Shown here piece by piece: positions 47,401 through 49,770 of a DNA stretch of 55,257 nt (positions are counted from its first letter, which is position 1; each line of letters starts with the position of its first letter). The notes beneath the pieces were generated by a model that saw only the letters and a program-made list of their open reading frames with translations, was not told the origin of the DNA and searched no databases. Both the position numbers and the translations under genes were made by a program. The stretch spans positions 1-55,257 of the forward strand of contig JAOXSC010000206.1 in assembly GCA_025800215.1 (NCBI GenBank), written 5' to 3'. Origin of the DNA: Marinibacterium sp. Its GTDB lineage: Bacteria; Pseudomonadota; Alphaproteobacteria; Rhodobacterales; Rhodobacteraceae.

Positions 47401-47723
47401 CCTTTGAAGATGTCAACGACACCCGCAACTGGACGCGCTTTACCAACAGCTTCGACGATGGCGGCAACATCGTCGAAAGCAGCTATATCTTCGATGACGG
47501 CAGTATGCGTGTGCGCAGCTTCGATGCGGCGGGCACGCTCAGAGAGCAGGTCAACACGCTGCCCAATGGCGATGTGAAGACCACGGTCTTTGGCGAAGAC
47601 GGGCTGCGCGACAGCTTTGTCTTTGAAGACAACAGCGACAGCCGTCCGTGGCAGACCCTGACCCGGCTTTATGATGATGCGGGCAATCTGACGGATGTTC
47701 AGTACGCCTGGGATGCCGTCTGA
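22218..47723 (+). CDS. Giant modular repeat protein, 8501 residues, putative secreted or surface adhesin
   Basis: One unbroken frame. Reading in order: eight blocks of seven blade-like repeats of about 50-60 residues (residues 1-4796). Seven single or double cadherin-like spacers separate them, with a PA14-like domain inside the fourth (about 2241-2382). Then a cadherin-like and a PKD domain (to about 4996), ten VCBS/cadherin-like modules (4997-6168), a CARDB-like domain (from 6170), Ig/NEW3-like stretches, a Cys-rich segment (6838-7213), a cadherin-like module, two Calx-beta-like modules, two cadherin-like modules and C-terminal repeats of about 74 residues (8170-8501). The protein is very acidic. 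There is no signal peptide: the first blade starts by residue 9. There are no GGxGxDxLx RTX nonapeptides and no recognisable enzyme domain. TTA, CTA and TCA codons are absent from most of it. Type I-like secretion and adhesion are inferences. The start has only a weak GGA upstream. Confidence 0.9.
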   Translation: MNFLTPDVLVNTFSANNQYGQRILTLPNGELLVVYQSNGVDGSGWGVVAQKFSPDGQRLGQELPLVDLVRGNQTQPDVTLDGDGNIVLVYTDASRDGSGNGIYLRRFDSDLTALGDSIRVNTFTRDSQSDPHVSVFASGEIMVTWYDDWGAYYGEVVEGAGNVSRYNVRSTILNADGTERVGEFDGSGTRDNSVQSDAQLTPLGDNMLVVWQGAGPGDTDAIWARVIDKDGAEVVAQFQVNTHTGGDQLQPVAVELSDGRFVVAWAGGQSGDGDGVAYRVFNADGTPASDATLVNTDIGYSDRRPDLLADDAGGFAIAWDDQSYTNTEQPNDSGAYGSFGVYLREVTHNVGADTYVMGDVQQVNEVTPANQHTPQLARLDSGAIAVVFHSYADASEPYGDGSAVVLRILGEDGALNPAPLPTLEGLPASLHVRENDGPQLIDAGQAVALSDVAGMDYDGAKLILGHVSHLAVNLDAPLGGADQHILGVMDAGTGPEQIGVSGSDVTYEGVVIGQITEDGTGGQRLEITLNAAATTLNVEALIEHLTYDTVSDVPTGAPGSLFVAIENSDGVSTEPVQVTLTIEAESDISETASIERVVNSTSAGSQANPAVAELRDFSDPDGPAGGVAQGYVIIWEDQNGADGSGYGIYGQRYGADGGEIGGEFRVNDATASGQSQPQVAGLKDGGFVVVYYSDRSATGEGVRYDVLARRYDSDGVPGAEVNLTFDGDSSRESQPHVLALENGGYVVSWYSDADGGNAFAQIFDAAGTGGTPFEIGTDDNGTTSQPQVAELAGGDLVFTYTVAQAGSDSDGSGNGVFMRRFDADGTNPTAPVQVNSYTASNQQDAQIVDLPGGGFVVVWQSSGQDGSNWGIFSQMFDAAGAPVGNEVQVNRQTADYQNQPSVSVLSDGGYAVTWYDDYTTSGVYRDVLVQLFNADGSRRDEPFLANEASNAYQDSPAVAGFSDGGFVVAWESSAAEDGAGYGIVHRVFGGDQSGILEIAGFDIRSTVDEADLNAGLVALDADGVVTLDLSGGKSLDGAVLEVEATQTASGFFPAADRPAQDGADQWTLGVVTEGTGAGELGLSGSTLSFGGTDIGTLAASGGSLSVTFNADATQEAAQAVMRALGVSNASDDPLIGFSLSLSLTFADGVRVDVPDQVVTLGAAQDDDGIARLIQPEIVNAYTAGDQYDARVAMLEDGGWVVVWRDAGLDGSSGGIYAQRFAADGVANGAMFRVNDTTAGDQTHADVAGLSNGGFAITWQTPDGSDTQIAMKLYDAQSQVVLAETAVNVTATGNQTGPTIAQTDGGFVVTWSSAGQDGSGEGIFARRFDADGTPVDASDVAVNTDTAGDQVQAEAAARSGGGHAITFHDRDSGEILFKLYDNTGAEIASTSVAPATYNTAQPHVVELDGGNWVVVWSNDDGNGVGVHARMLDASGTPMGDAFLASDNVSDTQVHGRVAPTEGGGFVIAYTEYDYVFGRDGQLFYDDIVFQSFDADGTRLDVMQPVNVRGDSPDQNYVDLVARPASIGGGFVAVWHTNGGTTADGSGWGIAQTIIGADGSFARGEDLTVLANLSGVTLNEADVNAGPTAILGQAPIGVGAPGASGFDGGVLSLRLDLAALNTRYQPADAHALAIINQGSGPDQIGVSGSDVSYQGTVIGTLDQSAGALSVTLNAAAGIEAVEALFKALGYANALNGQFPSSVSFDISLTDGDGRVWQDRFGLSITDEADGATPVPGETQVNVTATDDQYSPEMARLADGGWVVVWLDDATTGNTEDVRATIYNADGSVRAADLLINSSTTGRQIEPEVTAWGDGFAVAWRDEVATAGDGSRSHVNIAGFDADGVQTVAERQINDYTNDYQYLPSLTTLSNGNVVVVWESRGQDGSVDGIYGKILSGADLTTEVMGETRLSTTTSGYQDIPMVAADLDGGFILTYDSQSVDGSGDAVVARGFNADGTEAFAETQVNTYTSNSQLDAHVTALVGPDMGAGATHGGYVVTWASQNQDGSGWGIYARMLNADGTPQGDEMLVNTTTVSNQTEPVVTGLSDGGFVIGWYDDSYANNGLYRTIKIQRFDAQGAAVDSEEVVSHLSYDTSGDEARRPDILALDNGDFVVAWDSNYTGATDGPDMSGFAVQQRIFGDAADYADLAEAFAELRVPTISDFSGASVTTAAAQAAPILIDGSLRFDADTVDDFDGWSLSAQVAGGVDFEAIGIESTGTGTGEISVTGADVFFEGTKIGEIQASAPGSYKPFTVQHFSSTSSISSLDQVNMDAQPDFIEAREAIDFASTSGSFYPGGASQHFATRATGQIWVDTAGDYTFYVDADNGIRLFVDGAQVIDRNTVSVGVSTVTLTLTQGAHDIRLDHFESTGTARLLLEWEAAGSDARVNTSTPPGLVATSPLTVELNGDATPQAIEALTEALTYALDPVGGEALGARAIQIELTDSTDRSRLIETARLQVNDTAAPQLWLNGIDSARPLTDTQASGLVHIAPDAEFDAVSVAGLDGGVLSVTYRVAATDYALRPYASLDRLSVQDQGTGTGEIGLLPDGTTITFEGNAIATITADGSAGGNLEITLGAGATEAAVQALLRAITWENLGDTEGGEPDLTIQISDGGGLTSNAVSVDFSIDVTADVPDAYGDITLNNSTTARNQSGAFTAQLSDGRFVAVWNSYQHDNGDYSDWGVFGRLYDMDGSPISTEFAINEQVIGNQYVQDVVALDNGRFAVTYQSTELELRVFDANGVPEGGSTRLNTYTSSTQDSAKMVVLDDGSIFATWRSWNNDGSGYGIAGRMFDASGAAITDEFVVNLETASDQSSPMPVLLQNGDVMVVWHSNSSGSASGDGSGTSIQSRVFQTSQPVLQAGPSGDPTELTLNTSTIGSQYEAQATVLNDGNIVVVWRDDTGHASGSDVRAKIVAPDGSTVRDEFILNDSDFSTEYFPVVRTLSDGGFVVGWRSYQTNGQYEVYLKTYAADGTATSDEWSVTDVLPGTQYLWDIVALENGAFAVTWRNDSAAGGDGSEHSAQMQIFGDPTGTGAASADPDLVVAAYETLDEALVNAGPQALFKALDLQDSDSADFDGGHFSIGVTKIVTEADQFGPADDERQDVFSFASTPGGITVAGSELFFDGVKIGDIIRDGSDAEPLSVQFTAGASRAAVEAMIEAVRYANGSDDPEAVRRIEMVLSDGDGGAITPVAFDLRITPETDSDIQAQNDERRVNSFTDGEQAESHVAALSDGGYVVVWRSAAQDDAGGGFGVFGQRYDASGAPVDGEFQINTSVPSGQYNPMVTGLDNGGWVVLFRDDAGVDGSSAAVQARIYDATGAAQGDSFVINTTTSGAQLHPAVAQVPGGFAAVWASAGQDGDDYAVVTAVFDNSGTQISAEQIVNQGAVNDQFLPRIASFDDGGYVIAYATLDATTGTWEIEARVYDAVDGDSAGPVTSAAAGDAVRVNTTLGGTQYRPDVATFDDGRFVVTWEDHSGNDGRSYGVFARIMNRDGSPASEEFLVSEETYDNQQDSKVAVLDDGRFVIIWYDDETPETGTSNTRSVQGQLYASDGSRIDGPFQVNQDGPYDQYQPEIAALPGGGFAVVWTDSGQDGSGPSVETRVFGPGAPAPQPVDPIVSALSASVVLDEQAVNAGLVALDTDVSLVAPGVQDFDGGSVLLQRLTGEDHVDQYAAPDNQTQDRLGVVSTGTAPGEISVAGDTVSFSGVAIGTISSMLNGDGGTPLRIDLNANATRAAVEALIEALGYGNDSDDPLEDRSLGLVVSDGSGGVSQTYQIDLTVTAARDLPEDGGPEQRVNSVTEGEQRHGDIAVLRADTDAPADGYVVVWRSVNQDNPGDSAGGIFMQRFDADGVPLGVETQVNSTSLGDQSDPHVAMVDGGGYVVVWTDANALDGSGRSVVMQRFDADGTALGGQTVVNETTGNDQEDPAIATLSDGGYVVVWRSYDAVSGQDRIHAKTYNADGSVRVGETELTTDATGISTHEDPSVVATDGGGFAIVFQSYARNADASVSDGVINDYGMFFQAFDATLNATAPLPVQLNVSVTGGQWNGELTALANGNFVAVWQSNNGQDGSGTGVYARILDASGNFVGDPFRVNDTVSGTQDNPSVVALATGGFVIGWRSDRGGDGWDVWAQRYDADGSRVDGEQRLNTLTDSTQIDLRLAALDGDSFVSSFASYVNGAYDVFTRLHGQAASDEADPLVEGLPTALVFDEALVNTAPQLLDADGAAAVSDLDSADFDGGVLTVVSIDLTQAYDFQINAPDNATQDQFGVGATGGGSRAVSVSADEVSVGGIVVGTIERNGRDGAPLVIRFNADADKQAVERVVESLTFRNISDDPIEERTIRITLSDGDGGVSDPHLINLRITPTPDGATPILGERQANTHTANDQSGPEMATLDDGSFVIVWHSYTQDGSLWGVYGQRFDAQGEKIGGEFHVSDAHTSGDQVWPRVVATGGTDFAVVWEDRSNSTGGSSDDVFITRMGVSTLDAGLATEREEVVILPAGTVQVNTTNSGTEDFADVVHIGEGRVLVVWNATSDTTDGSGYSIQAQVIGADNALIDGQKRVNDVTAGDQYSPRVTQLADGDVIAVWEDKGARDGSEWGVYAQRISVDPDTGATSFVARDGSPNGNVRTAFRINTTTDGQQGEPELVALADGGFVAVWRSNAQDGSGYGVYAQVFDADANPVGGEFRVNDERSNSQYQAQVEALSTGGFVIAWRDDDPYHEAQAGGGSGYQYAGIFAQQYDASGNRLDSQFLVNDYTANNQVQPVITALEDGGFAIAWTSTGQDGSSNGVYYQVYGNAAPTAGASFDGVEDQALVLSLASFDAGFDDPDGQALAEIRLASLPSTGTLTLDGVAVSTDTVITRAQLDAGLLVYTPDPDSNGDDSFAFFASDGLGYSDEAQAVISVAPVNDAPDLQPIADLTVQEGSVVQPGVVLNDPDTNNVYSFDIDWGDGTTTQQTGSAKSFNLNGHTYATEGTYTVTLSVDDQAGQPNSVETISFDVTVNNAAPEPRRDNLTVSEDGTATGDLFANNGYGADSDPGGDAFTITAVNGEAADVGQVITIGAGLKIRVLADGSIEMDADGQYEALAAFQNATESFTYTVTDTQGDSATVTSYVTIDGQNDDPVAGTDAFDVTIGSPYLGNVVQGEGPGGADTDVDPDTLIVTHIAGQLVNSTTGTEVTLASGATVLMRRDGSFTYDDNGAFGGDDTDSFTYTLSDQRGGVVTGTVNVAVSDGNTAPTPQDDAFTVAENALLGDDTVASVFADNGSGADTDADGDAFTVVQVRGTNGPNPITVTIDPDDVDGTLVYMTGVILRMKSNGDFTLDPNNQFEFLGVGETRDVSFSYTVEDANGATAEADVTVTITGENDAPSARNKTILVNEDVVGSGNLVSSPNPANADSDPDVNDTLSVFAVNGSQAAVGQPITLASGAVLTMNADGTYSFDARSAYNDLQAGQTAQETFSYTLTDSNGGFDTATVTVLVRGANDSPDAQDDAFDVSETGAVTGSVLADNGSGADGDVDTRPATDVLTVVAVDGVAGRVGNAYALTGGGVVTLQANGAMSFDTNGDFDLPPGQSTTVTFAYTVRDPGGLEDTATVTITVDGNGAAPVANDDTIQVGQNATVTANLITGTGGATADSDPDGDPLQIVEIEGQAANVGVPITLASGAVVTVLPGGAMAYDTNGAFAGVALGQTQDDTFTYTLSDGVGGTDTATVTVQVAGVNDTPQARDDAFGVGEDSSVSGNLLADNGSGADSDPDTGDTLNVVAINGQSFADGDVITLSNGAEVTLNADGTFTFDTNGAYEGLSAIQSRQTSFTYTVEDANGLQHSATARVTVQGANDAPTADDDTAAVFENGTAQGQVRSNDTDPDAGDQLVVTGVEGGATLGTPVQIASGALVTMDAQGNYTYDPNGAFDSLAPGETDTDSFTYAISDGRGGTDMATVTVTVTGKGVDPVATEDAYGTDEDSAISGNVITDDTGNGMDSDADAGEVITVTHVEGQDISDGPITLVSGAVVTMAADGSFTYDPSGAQDDLAPGASRVDTFTYTISDPFGGTDQAAAFITLNGVNDDPDAQDDTFVTNEGAVLSGSVTGNDGDIDGGTLTVTQIDGQAYAEGSAITLASGAQLTMNADGSFDYDPNGQFDDLVFGETATDSFDYTISDGQGGSATATATVTINSTDGAPNLVASVSEWSGARTEQWISVSYRVDNTGGATVEDAAWVDRVYLSTDNVLSDDDVMLRELSFNGVLGEGEYYERTATVRMPGIPGDYYLLVETDAADAQPETDETDNVGASADSAALLPAYTSTLNVGVSAVSSGEVFTITGQAVDFVTNQGEPYEVVTIEATIDGFTRTANALTDANGFWSVDFATLPNQAGVLELFARHPGDPTEQPQPEATVNVYGMGFGRSQQFTTQELIEGTTETFTFTLDNFGSLGLTNLQAEILDLPAAWDGDVSLEMSDLAGDGSVELSLTVTVPDMSAIDFEDLQIEVTSDEGASALLNVRVDPVVSLADINIVESSVTAYALRGGQTLVEFTVENNGASASEAISVILPDLDWLDFASPEVLESLAPGASTTVTLLLTPDADEALGRFNGTIAVQEDGGDADSMGFSFVTVSDALGDLTINMVDELFYFSADEPKVEDVRLTVTHVLTGEVVYSSNDVDGMVTIPDLPEGIYNVRASAANHDAFNRNIEVTPGDNELDAFMSRQTVKYYWSVEEVELEDRYTVEIEAEFETNVPAPVVVMDPPVIDFAQLDDIGDEMTVEITVTNHGLIAVNDLDLDLADHPWYEIETPFDTLTTLDAKSSVTFPIKITRVGDNEPGQPLAGAEALTVDDGDGSSITPASAEGAGTVGCSWGGTLVYNYPCGPQDVSKSLSLTGSNVDGNCGNGGIDGFSIWVSPGGGGGFGPGGYGPGTGGRTTVTGTVPSVSPLDLCDVICSSKSNIGPPICLPGAGPFDDLAKGVGLVGAFDSGWSIGSNLSSGNNGGAAYGAAKFGAGLVPGLGDVICAIDWGLYFACVAAGGGFGPNVSAGGSALAAAAAAPMLAGAEAQAAEDGEDCGCGDKDGDPAQVAASNDAVAAAPQVVAFLGGMGDFFTLLFGSDAILQVVPGNPALPAFFELLGTLMADGNGEPRAVSAEGLAQLQAIAPQPLTAADVATMIANWNGVIAQISDPDASGPGIDFTELEGIWTQISDAGDQLLATAEVTNATFGELVSEGIVDLVNDQGGGVCASVRLSISQDVVLTRQAFEATLEIVNETDNPVTDVGITIIVRDSEGNLVSQNTFGITDPALSGLTAVDGTGEVAGGTSGSATYTLIPSRLAVTDTEETYTVSGQFTYAEDGVVRTLPLAEEEITVRPQAELELDYYLQRNVYGDDPFTEEVEPSEPFALAVMVNNVGYGDANNLSITSAQPEIIENEKGLLIDFEIIGASVNGEAFSPSLTVDFGDVAAGDREVATWFMQSSLEGKFIDYDVSFTHENSLGIEELSLLTETRIHELIQVVQSDQPGDDTLYDFLINDDRETDPLGIPDTLHTSDGQIFDVAQAIGEETSGVPMAGNLVVTLTATMSAGWSYANVRDPGDGDYRIASIVRDSDGKELLGRNFWQTDRTFLADGPPTIEDRLHILDHNAAEGEQTYTITFEAINTAPVANADAASTDEETAVQINVLANDTDPEGDALSVATVSQGSHGVVTLGADGILTYTPNLDFFGTDSFTYTLSDGQATVQGTVQVTVADVAETGSTLAIQVGADDPRDNADAVMGASLSQAEGDSGSNVVWFTVTRTGDLAGDVEVDLAVASDFAESEIIGSIPASVTIADGDASVSFMVEVAGDRDIESDETLAITISHDDRPEVTVDPAEATASFTAENDDLGGEVSIHASLSAPTGAPVGDPADTQAAEGDSGTTPVWFTVRRTGDLDGPVTVDLAVFGTVSNIDTGPIPSSVTLAAGEAYVTFMVDINGDMLPESDDVLGLRITGTDRPDITPAADADVEHLIVNDDEINVAPVARDDAYTMLDSGTLTITAPGLLGNDTDANGDTLRAQILDGPSHGTLSYLQDTGAFEYVPDAEFVGTDSFRYVASDGTESDIAVVTITVNERPPEAVNDSATVARNGSVVIDVLDNDRALSTNPLSITEVGQGNYGSVTLNPDGTVSYVPDAWWFGTDSFTYTASNGTGGPVTATVVVTVTAPVGQTLSITYEDTNDRAGRDYTFETRDADGDLISTTERFDDGRVVHSVYADGLLQQVIDTRGNGDVLTSTYGADGVRDTLVIEDNSGDEDWASVTSTYDDDGNLVHRLYVMDDGRTREEGRTFEDGRPTQSVDTRPDGEVRTTSYGDDGQRDSLTVQDSDDVHPWQSFTNNYDEDGLLVLQTYVMDDGGVRTMVRSYDDGGLLSQTVDTRPNGDILTTVFGDDGEADSFTFEDVNDTRNWTRFTNSFDDGGNIVESSYIFDDGSMRVRSFDAAGTLREQVNTLPNGDVKTTVFGEDGLRDSFVFEDNSDSRPWQTLTRLYDDAGNLTDVQYAWDAV
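23982..25199 (+). repeat. Propeller-like block 2 (7 blades, residues 589-994)
   Basis: Seven repeats, for example VNSYTASNQQDAQIVDLPGG, then GFVVVWQSSGQDGSNWGIFS. Blade 3 is the shortest. The following spacer has EADLNAGLVALDADG and SNASDDP. Confidence 0.75.
25710..26912 (+). repeat. Propeller-like block 3 (7 blades, residues 1165-1565)
   Basis: Seven repeats, for example VNAYTAGDQYDARVAMLEDG, then GWVVVWRDAGLDGSSGGIYA. Blades 4-6 are the most diverged (APATYNTAQPHVVELDGG; ASDNVSDTQVHGRVAP). The spacer has EADVNAGPTAI and GFDGG. Confidence 0.75.
27417..28649 (+). repeat. Propeller-like block 4 (7 blades, residues 1734-2144)
   Basis: Seven repeats, for example VNTYTSNSQLDAHVTALV and GGYVVTWASQNQDGSGWGIY. 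It is followed by two spacers in a row; the first one is split by the PA14-like domain. Confidence 0.75.
28938..29364 (+). other. PA14-like domain inserted in the fourth spacer
   Basis: Residues about 2241-2382. ATGQIWVDTAGDYTFYVDAD, then NGIRLFVDGAQVID, then LTLTQGAHDIRLDHFE and ARLLLEWE are the signature strands of PA14 modules, which often bind carbohydrate. The flanking pieces GTGEISVTGADVFFEGTKIG before and LTVELNGDATPQAIEALTEA after are the two halves of one cadherin-like spacer, so the PA14 unit appears as an insertion within it. Confidence 0.8.
30123..31325 (+). repeat. Propeller-like block 5 (7 blades, residues 2636-3036)
   Basis: Seven repeats, for example LNTYTSSTQDSAKMVVLDDG. Blade 2 is very short (about 48 residues, INEQVIGNQYVQDVVALDNG). 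The spacer after it has LDEALVNAGPQALFKALD and ADFDGGHF. Confidence 0.75.
31833..33044 (+). repeat. Propeller-like block 6 (7 blades, residues 3206-3609)
   Basis: Seven repeats, for example VNTTLGGTQYRPDVATFDDG, then RFVVTWEDHSGNDG. The spacer after it has LDEQAVNAGLVALDTDV and VQDFDGGSV. Confidence 0.75.
33573..34802 (+). repeat. Propeller-like block 7 (7 blades, residues 3786-4195)
   Basis: Seven repeats, for example VNSTSLGDQSDPHVAMVDGG, then GYVVVWTDANALDGSGRS. The last blade is weak (LNTLTDSTQIDLRLAALDGD). The spacer after it has FDEALVNTAPQLLDADG and ADFDGG. Confidence 0.75.
35322..36605 (+). repeat. Propeller-like block 8 (7 blades, residues 4369-4796)
   Basis: Seven repeats, several with long inserts (blades 2, 4 and 6), ending VNDYTANNQVQPVITALEDG, then GFAIAWTSTGQDGSSNGVYY. 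After this block the architecture switches to cadherin, PKD and VCBS modules. Confidence 0.75.
36606..37205 (+). other. Cadherin-like module and PKD domain
   Basis: The cadherin-like part shows FDGVEDQALVLSLASFDAGF and LLVYTPDPDSNGDDSFAFFA. The PKD part shows the signature YSFDIDWGDGTTTQQTGS, then NGHTYATEGTYTVTLSVDD. These are extracellular Ig-fold modules. Confidence 0.85.
37206..40719 (+). repeat. Ten tandem VCBS/cadherin-like modules
   Basis: Ten modules of about 110-130 residues (residues 4997-6168). Each opens with a P.A.DD.F.V.E-type strand, then ADNGSGADSDPD-type acidic loops, ITLASGAxVTMNADGxFxYD and SFTYTxxDxxGGxDTATVTV. They are typical stalk modules of bacterial giant adhesins; the acidic loops probably bind calcium (inferred). 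Confidence 0.85.
40725..41085 (+). other. CARDB-like domain
   Basis: From residue 6170: ISVSYRVDNTGGATVEDAAW, VDRVYLSTDNVLSDDDVML and GDYYLLVETDAADAQPETDE, then TDN. These fit the CARDB cell-adhesion Ig-like module. Further Ig/NEW3-like stretches follow to about 42660 (for example VEFTVENNGASASEAISVIL). Confidence 0.75.
42729..43856 (+). other. Cys-rich segment of the giant protein
   Basis: Residues about 6838-7213 hold 11 cysteines (GCSWGG, YPCGPQ, GNCGNG, LCDVICSS, PICLPG, VICAID, YFACVA, EDCGCGDKDGD, VCASV) and a long Gly/Ala-rich, fairly hydrophobic stretch (GAAKFGAGLVPGLGDVICAI; GGSALAAAAAAPMLAGAEA). I saw no cysteine elsewhere in the protein. No named domain is recognised with confidence. 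Confidence 0.7.
45379..46155 (+). repeat. Two Calx-beta-like modules
   Basis: Two related modules: SQAEGDSGSNVVWFTVTRTG, then SVTIADGDASVSFMVEVAGD; and AAEGDSGTTPVWFTVRRTGD, then SVTLAAGEAYVTFMVDINGD. The E.D.GS/T and F.V.RTG wording plus the D...ESDE.L.I ending fit the Calx-beta family of calcium-binding modules. Confidence 0.75.
46725..47720 (+). repeat. C-terminal repeats of about 74 residues (four and a half units)
   Basis: Units start near EDxxDxxxW and pass through TxxYDDxGNL, YVMDDGR, VDTRPNGDVxTTxFGxDGxR and DS. The last unit stops after half a repeat, ending DDAGNLTDVQYAWDAV. From memory, such acidic repeats also occur at the C-termini of Rhodobacterales type I secretion substrates, here without any RTX motif before them. 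Confidence 0.8.
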
Positions 47724-47767
47724 CAGGGGCTGGCGTGACGGTTGTCACGCCGCCGCCACAAGACCAA

Positions 47768-47798
47768 AACGGGCCGCTGACACAGTCAGCGGCCCGTT
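47768..47798. terminator. Probable bidirectional intrinsic terminator
   Basis: A perfect 13-base stem (AACGGGCCGCTGA / TCAGCGGCCCGTT) with loop CACAG lies between two convergent genes. The T-run is weak on the plus strand (GCATTTC) and better on the minus strand (TTTTGG read from the other side). It would end both the giant gene and the aldehyde dehydrogenase gene. Confidence 0.85.
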
Positions 47799-47840
47799 GC
47801 ATTTCAGGGCCCCATGGCGGGGCCGGTCCGGGTTCGGGTC

Positions 47841-49280
47841 TTATTCGGGGGTCCAGCCGCTGACGGCCTTCACTTCAAGGAAATCCTCGATCCCGTAGAG
47901 ACCGCCTTCGCGGCCATTGCCGCTTTGCTTGATGCCGCCAAAGGGCGACCCCGCCGCGCGCGACTGGCCGTTCATTTCGACCATGCCCGAGCGCAGCACG
48001 CGCGCAAGCCGGTTGGCGCGAGCGCCATCGGTGGTCTGCACATAGTTCGTCAGGCCATAGACGGTGTCATTGGCCATGGCGATCGCTTCGTCTTCGCTGT
48101 CGAACTTCATGATCGACAGCACCGGGCCAAAGATCTCTTCATGGCCGATGGTCATGTCATTGGTGACATCGGCAAAGACCGTGGGTTTGACATAGTAGCC
48201 TTTGTTCAGCCCGTCAGGCCGCCCGGTGCCACCCGCGACAAGGCGGGCGCCTTCGTCGATGCCCTTCTGGATCAGATCCTGGATCTTGGTCCACTGGGTT
48301 TCGTTCACCACGGGGCCGATATGGCGGCCTTCGTCATGGGCGCTGCCGACGGTGACCTTGGCGGCGGTTTCGCGGGCGATTTCGACGGCCTGATCATAGA
48401 TCTCGGCCTGCACCAGCATCCGGCTGGGCGCGTTGCAGGACTGGCCGGTGTTGTTCATCATATGCAGCACACCGCGCTTGACCGCCTTGTCGTCTGCATC
48501 GGCAAAGACCACGTTTGCGCCCTTGCCGCCCAGTTCCAGATGGACCTTCTTCAGCGTGTCGGCCGCGTTCTTGGAAATCGCGGTGCCCGCGCGGGTCGAG
48601 CCGGTAAAGCTGACCATGTCCACATCCGGGTGCCCCGACAGCTGCGTGCCGACGCCCACGCCATCGCCATTCACCAGGTTGAACACACCCGCCGGGAACC
48701 CGGCCTCGTGCATGCATTCGGCAAAGATCATCGCGTTCAGCGGGCTTTGCTCGGACGGCTTGAGCACCATGGTGCAGCCGGCAATCGCTGCGGCGCCGAC
48801 CTTGAGCGTGATCTGGTTCTGCGGCCAGTTCCAGGGGGTGATCAGGGCGGCGACGCCGACGGCCTCATAGATGATCCGGTCGTTGGGGGCGTGATCGCCA
48901 AGCGGTTTGTCAAACTGGAACGCCTTGGCGGCCTTGATGAAGTTGGCCAGATGATAGGCCCCGGCCCCGGCCTGCTGGGTGCGTGCCATTTCGATGGGTG
49001 CGCCCATTTCCATTGATGTGGCCTGCGCGGTGTCTTCGATGCGGGTCTGGTAGATCTCCAGCAGCTTTTCCACCAGCGCGATGCGCTCGGCCGGCGGTGT
49101 TGCCATCCAACCCGGCAGCGCGGCCTTGGCGGCGGCCACGGCGGCGTTGGTGTCGGCCTCGGAGCCCAGCGAGATGACCGCGCAGGGCTCTTCGGTGGAC
49201 GGGTCGATGACATTGAAATCATTGGGGGCAGAGGGTGCCACCCAGGCCCCGTTGATATAGAAGTCGCGTTTTTCGATCAT
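47841..49280 (-). CDS. NAD(P)-dependent aldehyde dehydrogenase family protein
   Basis: Oxidises an aldehyde to the acid; cytosolic. The 479 residues have the complete family core: PWNWPQNQITLKVGAAAIAG, FTGSTRAGTAISKNAA, catalytic glutamate in HLELGGKGANVVFADADDKA, catalytic cysteine in NNTGQSCNAPSRML, and EEIFGPVLSIMKF, ending FGGIKQSGNGREGGLYGIED. GGAGG precedes ATG 49280. The GQSC wording and the start FYINGAWVAPSAPNDFNVID are those of the broad aldehyde dehydrogenase family found next to varied pathways, so the substrate cannot be named. It is monocistronic as far as can be seen. Confidence 0.93.
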   Translation of the reverse strand: MIEKRDFYINGAWVAPSAPNDFNVIDPSTEEPCAVISLGSEADTNAAVAAAKAALPGWMATPPAERIALVEKLLEIYQTRIEDTAQATSMEMGAPIEMARTQQAGAGAYHLANFIKAAKAFQFDKPLGDHAPNDRIIYEAVGVAALITPWNWPQNQITLKVGAAAIAGCTMVLKPSEQSPLNAMIFAECMHEAGFPAGVFNLVNGDGVGVGTQLSGHPDVDMVSFTGSTRAGTAISKNAADTLKKVHLELGGKGANVVFADADDKAVKRGVLHMMNNTGQSCNAPSRMLVQAEIYDQAVEIARETAAKVTVGSAHDEGRHIGPVVNETQWTKIQDLIQKGIDEGARLVAGGTGRPDGLNKGYYVKPTVFADVTNDMTIGHEEIFGPVLSIMKFDSEDEAIAMANDTVYGLTNYVQTTDGARANRLARVLRSGMVEMNGQSRAAGSPFGGIKQSGNGREGGLYGIEDFLEVKAVSGWTPE

Positions 49281-49405
49281 GATGGCCTCCCGGATCGAAC
49301 AGTATTACCGACCGGGTGGTCGGCTCATACGCGGCACTCTGGCATCGGATCGGGGCGGCGGCAAGGGCGCAACCGAACTGGGGGTACGGGTCGGGGATGC
49401 GACGG

Positions 49406-49765
49406 TCAGATGCTGGGCTGTTCGGGCAGCGACAGCGGCAGCCCGATCCCGGCAAGCAGGCCGTTGATCGCGTCCCAGATGGCACCGGCGACGGCATTCC
49501 AGGCCTGCTCGATCGTCAGCGCAGCCATCTGCACCAACTGGCGTGCAAACAGGGCGGTGCGACGCTCCAGCCGGTCGAGCAGCCGCTGATAGAAAATGTC
49601 GGCCTCGTCGAAATCGCCGTCGATGCGGCCTTCGGCCAGGGTCAGGGCGATATTGGCCAGTTTTTCGCCTTGGGCCTTGGCGAAATCTTCGATTGCGCTC
49701 AGCCCATCGCCAAGCTCCTGGCGTAGCGCGTCGAGCACTTTGGTCACGATGTCACTGGCAGTCAT
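49406..49765 (-). CDS. Small protein of unknown function (119 residues)
   Basis: Not recognised. The product starts MTASDIVTKVLDALRQELGD, is mostly alpha-helical by composition, acidic in the first half, and has a moderately hydrophobic C-terminal stretch (AALTIEQAWNAVAGAIWDAI, then NGLLAGIGLPLSLP) that could be amphipathic or lie on a membrane. It starts 5 bases after the stop of the lipoprotein gene, so the two are probably co-transcribed and may work together. Confidence 0.75.
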   Translation of the reverse strand: MTASDIVTKVLDALRQELGDGLSAIEDFAKAQGEKLANIALTLAEGRIDGDFDEADIFYQRLLDRLERRTALFARQLVQMAALTIEQAWNAVAGAIWDAINGLLAGIGLPLSLPEQPSI

Positions 49766-49770
49766 GGCAA

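Noticed and set aside
22218-47723. RTX toxin or hemolysin-type calcium-binding protein
   Set aside because: No GGxGxDxLx nonapeptide arrays or catalytic toxin domain were seen anywhere in the 8501 residues.
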